Assembly (NCBI RefSeq): GCF_003490595.1
Contig: NZ_QQGY01000003.1
Coordinates: 1-64,000, forward strand
From: Haemophilus haemolyticus_L
GTDB taxonomy: Bacteria; Pseudomonadota; Gammaproteobacteria; Enterobacterales; Pasteurellaceae
DNA: 64,000 nt
Reading direction: 5' to 3'
Below the pieces are notes generated by a model. The model had not been told where the DNA came from and searched no databases. It saw only the letters and a list, made by a program, of their open reading frames with translations. A program made the translations under genes and the position numbers. Each line of letters begins with the position of its first letter. The stretch's first letter is position 1. This document shows positions 44,821 to 52,346 of this stretch, one piece after another.

Positions 44821-46182
44821 TTATTTTCCTCGCTTATTCTTATCTACTTCTAAAGGTAATCTATCAGAAGAGTTTGTTTGAGAACGTAATTCGTTGAGTT
44901 TTCCTTCTAATTTAGAATTATCATCTTTTAGTTCAGAAATATAATTTTGTTGATTGGTTATCGTATTGGTTTTCTCTGTTATTTTTTTCTCAGGATCTGA
45001 AGATTGACTTCTCATATAAATAAGCAATATTGATAAAACAATCACAATAAATCCCAAAATACCCGATAAAATAATCCAACCTGGTTTGGATACTTTCTGG
45101 GGTGGAAACATCACATTATCCGTTGCAGATTTAATTGCAGATGATATTTTAAAACTGAATTCGGTTAGTTTTTTATCTAAACGCTGATCTATTGCAGGAG
45201 AAACTTCCGAAATAATACCATTTGCAAATTTTGAAAGCTCAGTTCGACTAAAACCAGTTAACTCACGCATTTGATCGGCTTCATAAAGTAGTTTATTTTT
45301 TTCTTCCTCAATTTTATTAACTTGTTGTTGGAAGAGAGTTTCTTGCTCTTGAACCTTCTTATTGATAATCTGCTCTTGCTCTTCATTTAAGCGTTTAATT
45401 TCATTTATTGCATCCTGATATTTCTTGCTTAACTCTTGAATATAAGAGTGTAAATAATGAATTTCAGACTTATAAGGTGAAACAAAGACATCTAAACTAA
45501 ATAATTGTGAAGATGAGATTTGCAAACGCTTCATTTGACGTACTTGTGCAGAAATATGTTCATTTTCTGTAAAGAAGATATCTTTATATTGATAATGTAA
45601 TCCGCTTGTTACCAAGTACTCTGCGACTTTTAACGCTTCACCCTCTTGGCAATGGATAAATAAAAAGTCAGAAGAGGCGGTTTTCGTAATGCTATTTTTA
45701 ACAGGTGCAACTAATTGAATTTTTTCTAATGCTTTTGGCGATTCAAATGTTTTACCTGTAATACTGGTATGGTAAGCCTTTTTCTCGTTGTCAATAAAGT
45801 GAGTCATTTGATAAATACTTAATTGACGAAGTCCTGAAAAAATATCTATCACGCTACTTGGTGCAAAAGAACTATTGGCCGTTTCAATAAAGCTACCAAA
45901 ATAAGTGCCTGCTCGACTCTGCCCTTGCTCATAAATAGAGAAGTATTCTGCGAAACCTAAAAGCGAAACATTTTGTTCCGTACGGCTGATTAAGGCATAT
46001 AAAGGAGCGTCATCACCTAATTTTGGTGAAGGCAAACAACCACCTAAATCTTGCCCTAATTCAAAAGCGGTTTTGCCTAAATTAAATTGTTTGTCAATAC
46101 CATTATTGGTATATTGACGACCTGCTGGAGTACCGACCAATCCCCAGCCTAAATATTGTTTAAAATTTTGTTCTTGTGCCAT
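44821..46182 (-). CDS. membrane-anchored coiled-coil partner of the GTPase-like protein
   Basis: 453 residues. The N-terminal globular domain (~1-240) begins YLGWGLVGTPAGRQYTNNG, with GDDAPLYALISRTEQNVS and GTYFGSFIETANS. ~245-300 is a long coiled coil. One membrane segment (GWIILSGILGFIVIVLSILL, ~370-390) is followed by a short charged coiled coil. No signal peptide, so the large N-domain should be cytoplasmic. The N-domain recalls GTPase-associated N-domains predicted in GTPase-centred conflict systems; I hold that loosely. Its ATG overlaps the GTPase gene stop (TAATG). Confidence 0.6.
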   Translation of the reverse strand: MAQEQNFKQYLGWGLVGTPAGRQYTNNGIDKQFNLGKTAFELGQDLGGCLPSPKLGDDAPLYALISRTEQNVSLLGFAEYFSIYEQGQSRAGTYFGSFIETANSSFAPSSVIDIFSGLRQLSIYQMTHFIDNEKKAYHTSITGKTFESPKALEKIQLVAPVKNSITKTASSDFLFIHCQEGEALKVAEYLVTSGLHYQYKDIFFTENEHISAQVRQMKRLQISSSQLFSLDVFVSPYKSEIHYLHSYIQELSKKYQDAINEIKRLNEEQEQIINKKVQEQETLFQQQVNKIEEEKNKLLYEADQMRELTGFSRTELSKFANGIISEVSPAIDQRLDKKLTEFSFKISSAIKSATDNVMFPPQKVSKPGWIILSGILGFIVIVLSILLIYMRSQSSDPEKKITEKTNTITNQQNYISELKDDNSKLEGKLNELRSQTNSSDRLPLEVDKNKRGK

Positions 46183-47327
46183 TATGCTTTCCCACTAAAC
46201 CAACGCTTAAATTTGTCCCAACAATTCAGTTCTTTTACGGCTGAAACACCCATACCTTCTTTATATAACCAATTAAAGAATTTTTCTGGACATTCTTTAT
46301 CAAATTCCGTTAATAAATCTGAATTGACTGAAAATTTACCCATTCGATAAAAAATCGTTTTATTATTTGGCGATTCATTAAAGAAACTATTTGCAAAAGC
46401 TGGAATTTTTTCTAATGCATAAAGCATAGGATCGTAACCATTATGTTCAACCGCCGCCATATCGCCAGCAAAGATTTTATCCGCTTTAGAAAGCAGTAAA
46501 GCTTTTGGAAATTGCTTATCTTGACTGCTTTGAATATATTGAATTTTGGTAAAGACTTCGCTCAATACATTCATTTGTGGAATTTTGCCGTTATCTGATA
46601 AGGATTGATCGTAAACAAAGGCAATTTTGGTTTTTACATTTGACTCTAAAATAGCGGTTAAATAATTTGGCAACATACCCGATTTATTTTTATCTCGACT
46701 ATGGAATGCTTCTTCTGAATGTTCGCCTGAAGCATCTACAAACACGATCTCAATCGGTGGCTTAGATTTATCCGTTGGCGTAAAAGAAATATGCATTTCA
46801 AAGTATTGTTTGGTATCAGTACTGGTTAATTTTTTCGTACCAACAATACCATTAAACCTGTCTTGTAATTGGTAGAATAATTCTTCTTCACTTTCAGTGG
46901 TTTTGTCGGTTTGTAGATAAACCACACCACCAATATAATTTTTCATATAGTGAAGCACGCTACCAATAATCCACGTTTTACCTGATGCAGGGCTACCAAA
47001 GAATAAAACATAGTGTTTATTCTCAGCGTTTTCATTTAATTCTTTTACACGTTCGTGGTATTCTTCATCAGATAATTCTTTCACTTCACGCTTATCTAAT
47101 TTTGCCTGCTTAGTGATTGGCGTATGCGTGTAGTTCGAATTGAATTCTGGTAATGGCTCAAAAGAGGAAAATTCATTTTTTTCGATGATAGGTTCTTCCG
47201 TTACGAAATCAAGCGGTGGATTTTCTTCCTTACTTTGCTCTGTTTTTTCTAAATCCACAGCAAAAGTGGTTTCTTTTGTTGAAGGTTTTGTTGTTTGCTC
47301 TTCGGTTTCAAATGGATTCTTTAACAT
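46182..47327 (-). CDS. P-loop GTPase-like protein
   Basis: 381 residues, no membrane segment. N-terminal ~100 residues are acidic and low-complexity. The NTPase core has Walker A/G1 GSPASGKT (111-118), G3-like DASG (198-201, in VFVDASGEH) and G4-like SKAD (280-283, in LLSKADK). The DxxG and [NTS]KxD motifs favour a GTPase over an AAA ATPase. The C-terminus (WLYKEGMGVSAVKELNCWDKF) is short. It sits between a multispanning membrane gene (8 bp upstream) and a single-pass partner (overlapping). I infer a switch or motor acting at the inner membrane. Confidence 0.65.
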   Translation of the reverse strand: MLKNPFETEEQTTKPSTKETTFAVDLEKTEQSKEENPPLDFVTEEPIIEKNEFSSFEPLPEFNSNYTHTPITKQAKLDKREVKELSDEEYHERVKELNENAENKHYVLFFGSPASGKTWIIGSVLHYMKNYIGGVVYLQTDKTTESEEELFYQLQDRFNGIVGTKKLTSTDTKQYFEMHISFTPTDKSKPPIEIVFVDASGEHSEEAFHSRDKNKSGMLPNYLTAILESNVKTKIAFVYDQSLSDNGKIPQMNVLSEVFTKIQYIQSSQDKQFPKALLLSKADKIFAGDMAAVEHNGYDPMLYALEKIPAFANSFFNESPNNKTIFYRMGKFSVNSDLLTEFDKECPEKFFNWLYKEGMGVSAVKELNCWDKFKRWFSGKA

Positions 47328-47335
47328 ACCGCCTC

Positions 47336-48382
47336 CTACATTGAACGACCAGAATGAATTACTTGTGCAGGTTCTTTTTCGTTACGACCGAAGAACACGA
47401 GTAAACTTAATACTACCGCCCAGTCGATAAAGAAACACACAATTACAAATAGGAATGCAATAAATGGTTCATTGGTAAATGCAGACTTAAATGAAAATGC
47501 AATTTTTCCTACTTCTTGGTTTTCAGAAACCACGTTTTCAAAATTAAATTTAGTTTTATCCTCGTCTTTGAGAGCTTCTTTTGTATTTGTAATAATAGTA
47601 TTAATTGTACTTACGGTATCTAAATTCATTTGTTTAGCCTGTTTATTAAAGTTATCAGATGCACCAACTGAGATGAATTTTTCTAACAAACGATTAATAC
47701 TTTCCATTGTTTTTCGCGCTTTTTCGTTATTTTCTTTACGAATATCAAATGTTGCTCGATGATTCTCTGTAACAAATTTCTTATATGCAGATTGCTCAAT
47801 AATAGCTTTATATCGTTTTGCTAATTGTTCTGGCGTTTGTCCATTTGTACCAAAGTTGGTAATTTTGCCATCTAATATACTTTCAATTTCAGCAATTAAT
47901 TCTAAAGCACGTTTACCTAAACCAGGACGAGCAGGATCGGTAATTTGGCTGACTAATTGTTGAGTTAAATCATCAATTTTATTCCGTTTTTGACTGACTT
48001 CTGGATCGTAATTATCAAGTGCTTTATTCGAAGCGCTTAGCACTTTGTTCAACTCTTCTCTATGTTGATTTAATTCATTTACATAAAGTTGGCTTTCTTG
48101 GTAGTTGGTGTAGATTGCATTAAAATTTCCTGTAAAAGAAAATAGTGAAAAGCAAAAGTAGGCAATCAAAAAGCCTAAAACAGGCAGATTATTTAGACGA
48201 CGGTTACCGATTAAGATGGTAAAACCATATAATAGCATTGTGATTGCGGCAGAAAATCCCCAAGCAATTTCTGCACCAAATAAATCTTTAAATCCGTTAC
48301 CCGTTTCCCAGAAACTAATCGACATAAAAACAAATAAAGGAATATGTACCCAGCCAGGCAGTTTTTTTGTTGTTGGTTTCAT
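47336..48382 (-). CDS. multispanning coiled-coil membrane protein
   Basis: 348 residues from the ATG at 48382 (GAGG upstream); an in-frame TTG adds five residues. Three N-terminal membrane segments (IPLFVFMSISFWETG, WGFSAAITMLLYGFTILIG, VLGFLIAYFCFSLFSFTG), a long helical/coiled-coil domain (~90-300), and a fourth membrane segment (FIAFLFVIVCFFIDWAVVLSLLVFF). The topology places a large helical domain on one side of the membrane. First gene of the GTPase operon; no family recognised. Confidence 0.6.
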   Translation of the reverse strand: MKPTTKKLPGWVHIPLFVFMSISFWETGNGFKDLFGAEIAWGFSAAITMLLYGFTILIGNRRLNNLPVLGFLIAYFCFSLFSFTGNFNAIYTNYQESQLYVNELNQHREELNKVLSASNKALDNYDPEVSQKRNKIDDLTQQLVSQITDPARPGLGKRALELIAEIESILDGKITNFGTNGQTPEQLAKRYKAIIEQSAYKKFVTENHRATFDIRKENNEKARKTMESINRLLEKFISVGASDNFNKQAKQMNLDTVSTINTIITNTKEALKDEDKTKFNFENVVSENQEVGKIAFSFKSAFTNEPFIAFLFVIVCFFIDWAVVLSLLVFFGRNEKEPAQVIHSGRSM

Positions 48383-48489
48383 TATGTAAGACCTCAAAAA
48401 TATCGATGTAAAATTGAGTATAAATCATACCAATAATGAGCAAAAAAAAAACAATCCAATCTCAGATTGTAAATTTTACATATAAAAAA

Positions 48490-48518
48490 ACCGCTTGTAG
48501 GAAAATACTACAAGCGGT
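48490..48518. terminator. inverted pair of Apl-type uptake signals (right border)
   Basis: ACCGCTTGTAG (48490-48500) / CTACAAGCGGT (48508-48518), perfect 11-bp dyad, A-rich on the left and GAAATTTT on the right. It lies upstream of the first operon gene, so it would terminate transcription entering from the right. Same core (ACAAGCGGT) and 7-base loop as the left-border dyad. Confidence 0.75.
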
Positions 48519-48561
48519 GAAATTTTGAGATTATTTTGCAAGATTTAAGTCTTGATGCTTT

Positions 48562-48732
48562 TTATGCTTTCGCTTTTTTTGCCAAAATGCGGTTTTCACA
48601 TTCTGCGGCTGCAGTTGCGTTCCAAATCCCCGCTAAAGTAAGGATGCCCACAGTCACTATAATCACACCGATGATATAAGAAGATGTGTAAGTACCGTTT
48701 TCTTTATGCCATTCAATGTTTTTCGCCACCAT
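48562..48732 (-). CDS. small single-pass membrane protein
   Basis: 56 residues: MVAKNIEWHKENGTYTSSY, a membrane segment (IIGVIIVTVGILTLAGIW), then a Lys-rich tail. GAAGG precedes the ATG with good spacing. It lies between the Apl-type dyad and grpE, probably outside the GTPase operon. Function unknown. The remaining gap up to 48900 holds no supported gene. Confidence 0.5.
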   Translation of the reverse strand: MVAKNIEWHKENGTYTSSYIIGVIIVTVGILTLAGIWNATAAAECENRILAKKAKA

Positions 48733-48913
48733 TTTGCCTTCAGGGCTTTTGTGAAGGGTTATGCACGCTTAAAGTCGTGTTCTTCTTCGATAAAGGCTGG
48801 GCAATGATTTTAGCAACAAATTCAACAAACGCATTAAATGCACTCATAGAGAGCTCATTGAGAGTAGTAAAAAGGAATGAAATTATTGCATATTTATTGA
48901 TGGATATAAAAAA

Positions 48914-48931
48914 CGGCCGAAAAATCGACCG
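48914..48931 (-). terminator. grpE terminator
   Basis: CGGCCGA (48914-48920) / TCGACCG (48925-48931), one mismatch, followed on the - strand by TTTTTTATATCC. Confidence 0.65.
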
Positions 48932-48950
48932 CTCTTTTTTATCTTATGGC

Positions 48951-49547
48951 TTAAGCGGCTACCATTACCATCGCTGGGCGAATGACTCGACCATTTAAGG
49001 TGTAGCCTTTTTGCAATACGACGCTAATTTGATTGCTTTCAAAGCCTTCAGCAGGTTGCATTGAAATGGCTTGATGTAAGTCAGGATTAAATGCTTCTCC
49101 GACAACACCTACAGCTTCCACACCAAAACGACCAACGGTTGAAACTAATTCTTTTAAAGTGAGTTCAACACCGTCAAATAAGGCTTTTACGCTTTCATCT
49201 TCTTTATTTGCTGGAGTGGCAAGCGCACGCTCTAGATTATCGATAGTATTTAAAATGTCTTTTGAGAATTTTTCCAATGCGAATTTATGTGCTTTTTCTA
49301 CGTCTTGTTCAGTACGACGACGAAGGTTTTCAATTTCAGCACGAGAGCGAAGTAAAATATCCTGTTCTTTGTTTGCTGCTTCTTCTATTTGAGTTTTTAG
49401 CTGCTCTTCAAGCTCTTGCACGCGGGCAATTGCTTCTTCTAAAGGATCTAGTTCTTGAGAAGGCTCTGCTTGTTGTGCTTCTTCCACAACGACTTCTTCT
49501 TGTTTTTCTACTTCTGGGGTTTCAACTTTTTGTTCTTGTTCTGACAT
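48951..49547 (-). CDS. grpE: nucleotide exchange factor GrpE
   Basis: 198 residues. Acidic Glu/Gln-rich N-terminus, long dimerising helix (LRSRAEIENLRRRTEQDVEKA), then the C-terminal beta domain (AFNPDLHQAISMQP, VLQKGYTLNGRVIRPAMVMV). Releases ADP from DnaK. The start at 49547 (MSEQEQKVETPEVEKQ) follows GGAGAAAAAA; the longer upstream frame overlaps the divergent nadK control region. Confidence 0.95.
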   Translation of the reverse strand: MSEQEQKVETPEVEKQEEVVVEEAQQAEPSQELDPLEEAIARVQELEEQLKTQIEEAANKEQDILLRSRAEIENLRRRTEQDVEKAHKFALEKFSKDILNTIDNLERALATPANKEDESVKALFDGVELTLKELVSTVGRFGVEAVGVVGEAFNPDLHQAISMQPAEGFESNQISVVLQKGYTLNGRVIRPAMVMVAA

Positions 49548-49646
49548 TTTTTTCTCCGTAAAACAAAATTGATTAATCGTAATTGGGCATAGTGTAGCAA
49601 AAAACGATATAATGACGAAAATGTTAAATTCAAGTGCGGTCATTTT

Positions 49647-50537
49647 ATGAATCATTTATATCGTTCCTTTAAAACTATTGCTCTTGTAGGTAAGCCTCGC
49701 AATGACATTAACTTACAAATGCACAAAAACTTATTTCATTGGTTAATGGAACGTGGTTATCAAGTGTTGGTGGAAAAAGAAGTCGCCGTAACACTTGAGT
49801 TACCTTTTGAAAATCTTGCTACGTTAGAAGAAATAGGTCGCCGAGCCCAGTTAGCCATTGTGATTGGTGGAGACGGCAATATGCTAGGGCGCGCCCGTGT
49901 GTTAGCGAAATATGATATTCCATTGATTGGTATTAATCGTGGTAATTTGGGATTTTTAACGGATATTGACCCGAAAAATGCCTATTCCCAGCTTGAAGCT
50001 TGTTTAGAACGTGGCGAATTTTTTGTGGAAGAACGTTTTTTATTGGAAGCAAAAATCGAACGAGCAAGTGAAATTGTATCAACGAGCAATGCGGTAAATG
50101 AAGCGGTTATTCATCCCGCCAAAATTGCACATATGATTGATTTTCACGTGTATATCAATGACAAATTTGCTTTTTCTCAACGTTCTGACGGATTAATTGT
50201 TTCTACGCCAACAGGCTCAACGGCTTACTCCCTTTCCTCTGGAGGACCTATCTTAACCCCAAATCTCAATGCAATTGCCTTGGTGCCAATGTTTCCTCAT
50301 ACATTAACTTCTCGCCCTCTTGTTGTTGATGGCGATAGTAAAATATCGATTCGTTTTGCTGAACATAATACCTCTCAATTGGAAGTAGGATGCGATAGTC
50401 AAATTACCTTACTTTTTACCCCAGATGATGTGGTGCATATTCAAAAAAGCGAGCATAAACTCCGTTTACTTCATCTGAAAAATTATAATTATTACAATGT
50501 GCTAAGCACCAAATTAGGTTGGTTAAAATCATTTTGA
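49647..50537 (+). CDS. nadK: NAD kinase
   Basis: 296 residues. The diagnostic GGDGN is at 74-78 (IVIGGDGNML), followed by GINRGNLGFLTDI and STPTGSTAYSLSSGGPIL. Makes NADP from NAD. It diverges from grpE; an uptake signal (AAGTGCGGT, ~49633) lies just before the ATG. recN follows on the same strand after ~110 bp with its own promoter. Confidence 0.95.
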   Translation: MNHLYRSFKTIALVGKPRNDINLQMHKNLFHWLMERGYQVLVEKEVAVTLELPFENLATLEEIGRRAQLAIVIGGDGNMLGRARVLAKYDIPLIGINRGNLGFLTDIDPKNAYSQLEACLERGEFFVEERFLLEAKIERASEIVSTSNAVNEAVIHPAKIAHMIDFHVYINDKFAFSQRSDGLIVSTPTGSTAYSLSSGGPILTPNLNAIALVPMFPHTLTSRPLVVDGDSKISIRFAEHNTSQLEVGCDSQITLLFTPDDVVHIQKSEHKLRLLHLKNYNYYNVLSTKLGWLKSF

Positions 50538-50567
50538 TTATGGTAAAAATTTTCGATTGAAAGAGAT

Positions 50568-50612
50568 TTGACAAAATACTGTAAAAAAATCCTTTACTGT
50601 AAATTAAATCAG
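50568..50612 (+). promoter_or_regulatory. recN promoter with LexA-like box
   Basis: TTGACA at 50568-50573 could be the -35 element. CTGT-aaattaaa-TCAG (50597-50612) matches the LexA core CTGT-N8-ACAG at 7 of 8 positions and would overlap the -10 region. recN is SOS-controlled in relatives. Confidence 0.5.
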
Positions 50613-50649
50613 TTATATTATATTAAATATACAGCTAAAGGATTTTGTT

Positions 50650-52326
50650 ATGCTTACTCAACTTACTATCAATAATTTTGCGATTGTTCGTCAGCTTGAT
50701 ATCGAACTGGCGAAAGGAATGTCTGTCATTACAGGGGAAACTGGTGCTGGAAAATCTATCGCCATTGATGCTTTAGGTTTATGTTTCGGACAGAGAGTGG
50801 AAACCTCAATGGTGCGTGAAGGACAAGAACGTGCAGAAATTTGTGCAACTTTCCAACTAGAATCGCAGAATCCTGCTTATCAATGGTTGAATGATCAAGA
50901 ATTACAAGATCCAGATAATCCAACTGAATGTATTTTACGTCGCATAATTAATGCAGACGGACGTTCTAAAGCTTTTATTAATAGTACTCCTGTATCCGCT
51001 TCTCAATTAAAAGAAATTGCTCAATATCTTGTTCATATTAATGGGCAACACGCTTCTCAATTATTGCTAAAAAATGACTATCAGCTTCAGTTAGTTGATA
51101 ATTTTGCCGCTCATCCTGAATTACTTGTGAAAATGCGTGAAGATTATCAGGCATGGAAAAATCTTCAAAATCAAGTAAAAACCTTTCAACAAAAAGTGGC
51201 AGAAAATGAAGCGCGTAAACAACTTTTACAGTATCAAGTGGATGAATTAGATGAATTTAATCTTCGACCAAATGAATATTTGGAATTAGAAGATGAACAA
51301 CGTCGTTTATCTAGCAGTGAACAGCTAACCCAACTTTCTCAATCAGCCCTGCAAATTTTAAGTGAAAATGATACGGTAAATATCGATAGTTTGCTTTATC
51401 GTGCGACACAATATATTGATGAATTAGCTGAACTTGATCCGCAATATGCTGAAGTGCAAAGTATGTTGAATGATGCGTTGATTCAAGTGCAAGAAGCAAC
51501 CAGTGAAGTGCAAAATTTATCAAGTAATATCGAGCAAGATCCTCAACTTTTACAGGAAATCGAACAGCGAATTAGTCAGGCTTTACAACTTGCTCGTAAA
51601 CATCAAGTTAAACCTGAAGATCTTGTGGAACATCACAAAAAATTAAAAGCAGAATTAACCGCACTTTTAGATTTTTCTGACAGTGAAGAGATGTTGATTG
51701 AGCAAGAAAAACTTGCATTTGAACAAATGCAAGCAACGGCTACAGCATTAACAGCAAGTCGTCAGAAATCAGCAAATCGCTTAGCGCAAAATGTAACACA
51801 GTCGATAAAACAACTTGCAATGGAAAACGCTGAATTTTATGTAGAGTTGAATACGGATTTAGATAAAGTGAGTGCAAATGGTGCGGATAATGTGATTTTC
51901 ACTTTGCGTAGTAATTTAGGACAACAACCGCAGCAATTAGCTAAAATTGCTTCTGGTGGCGAACTTTCTCGTATTTCTTTAGCTATTCAAGTTTTAACTT
52001 CTGATCAATCAGCTATTCCAACCTTAATTTTTGATGAAGTGGACGTGGGTATTAGTGGAAAAACAGCAAGTGTTGTTGGAAAACTGTTACGTCAATTAAG
52101 TGAACGTTGCCAAGTGTTATGCGTAACTCACTTGCCACAGGTTGCGTGTCATGGCCATCATCAGTTCAATGTAGAAAAATTTACTGTGGATAATAAAACT
52201 GAAACACAAATGACCGCACTTTCACAAGCTGAACGTGTACCAGCCTTGGCAAGACTCTTGGGAGGAAGTGAAATTACCGAATTAGCCTTAGCCAATGCAC
52301 AGGAAATGCTAGATTTAGTTCATTAA
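50650..52326 (+). CDS. recN: DNA repair protein RecN
   Basis: 558 residues, SMC-like ATPase. Walker A GETGAGKSIAIDALG near the N-terminus, two coiled-coil arms (~150-360), ABC signature KIASGGELSRISLAIQVL, Walker B TLIFDEVDVGISG. Holds broken DNA ends during double-strand-break repair. Converges on glnE with 20 bp between stops. Confidence 0.96.
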   Translation: MLTQLTINNFAIVRQLDIELAKGMSVITGETGAGKSIAIDALGLCFGQRVETSMVREGQERAEICATFQLESQNPAYQWLNDQELQDPDNPTECILRRIINADGRSKAFINSTPVSASQLKEIAQYLVHINGQHASQLLLKNDYQLQLVDNFAAHPELLVKMREDYQAWKNLQNQVKTFQQKVAENEARKQLLQYQVDELDEFNLRPNEYLELEDEQRRLSSSEQLTQLSQSALQILSENDTVNIDSLLYRATQYIDELAELDPQYAEVQSMLNDALIQVQEATSEVQNLSSNIEQDPQLLQEIEQRISQALQLARKHQVKPEDLVEHHKKLKAELTALLDFSDSEEMLIEQEKLAFEQMQATATALTASRQKSANRLAQNVTQSIKQLAMENAEFYVELNTDLDKVSANGADNVIFTLRSNLGQQPQQLAKIASGGELSRISLAIQVLTSDQSAIPTLIFDEVDVGISGKTASVVGKLLRQLSERCQVLCVTHLPQVACHGHHQFNVEKFTVDNKTETQMTALSQAERVPALARLLGGSEITELALANAQEMLDLVH

Positions 52327-52346
52327 AATGGGATTTAATTGCTATT

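Noticed and set aside
48684..48998. Rightward open frame over the grpE 3' region
   Set aside because: Overlaps the grpE end and the small membrane gene on the other strand, no ribosome-binding site, low-complexity content; most likely chance.
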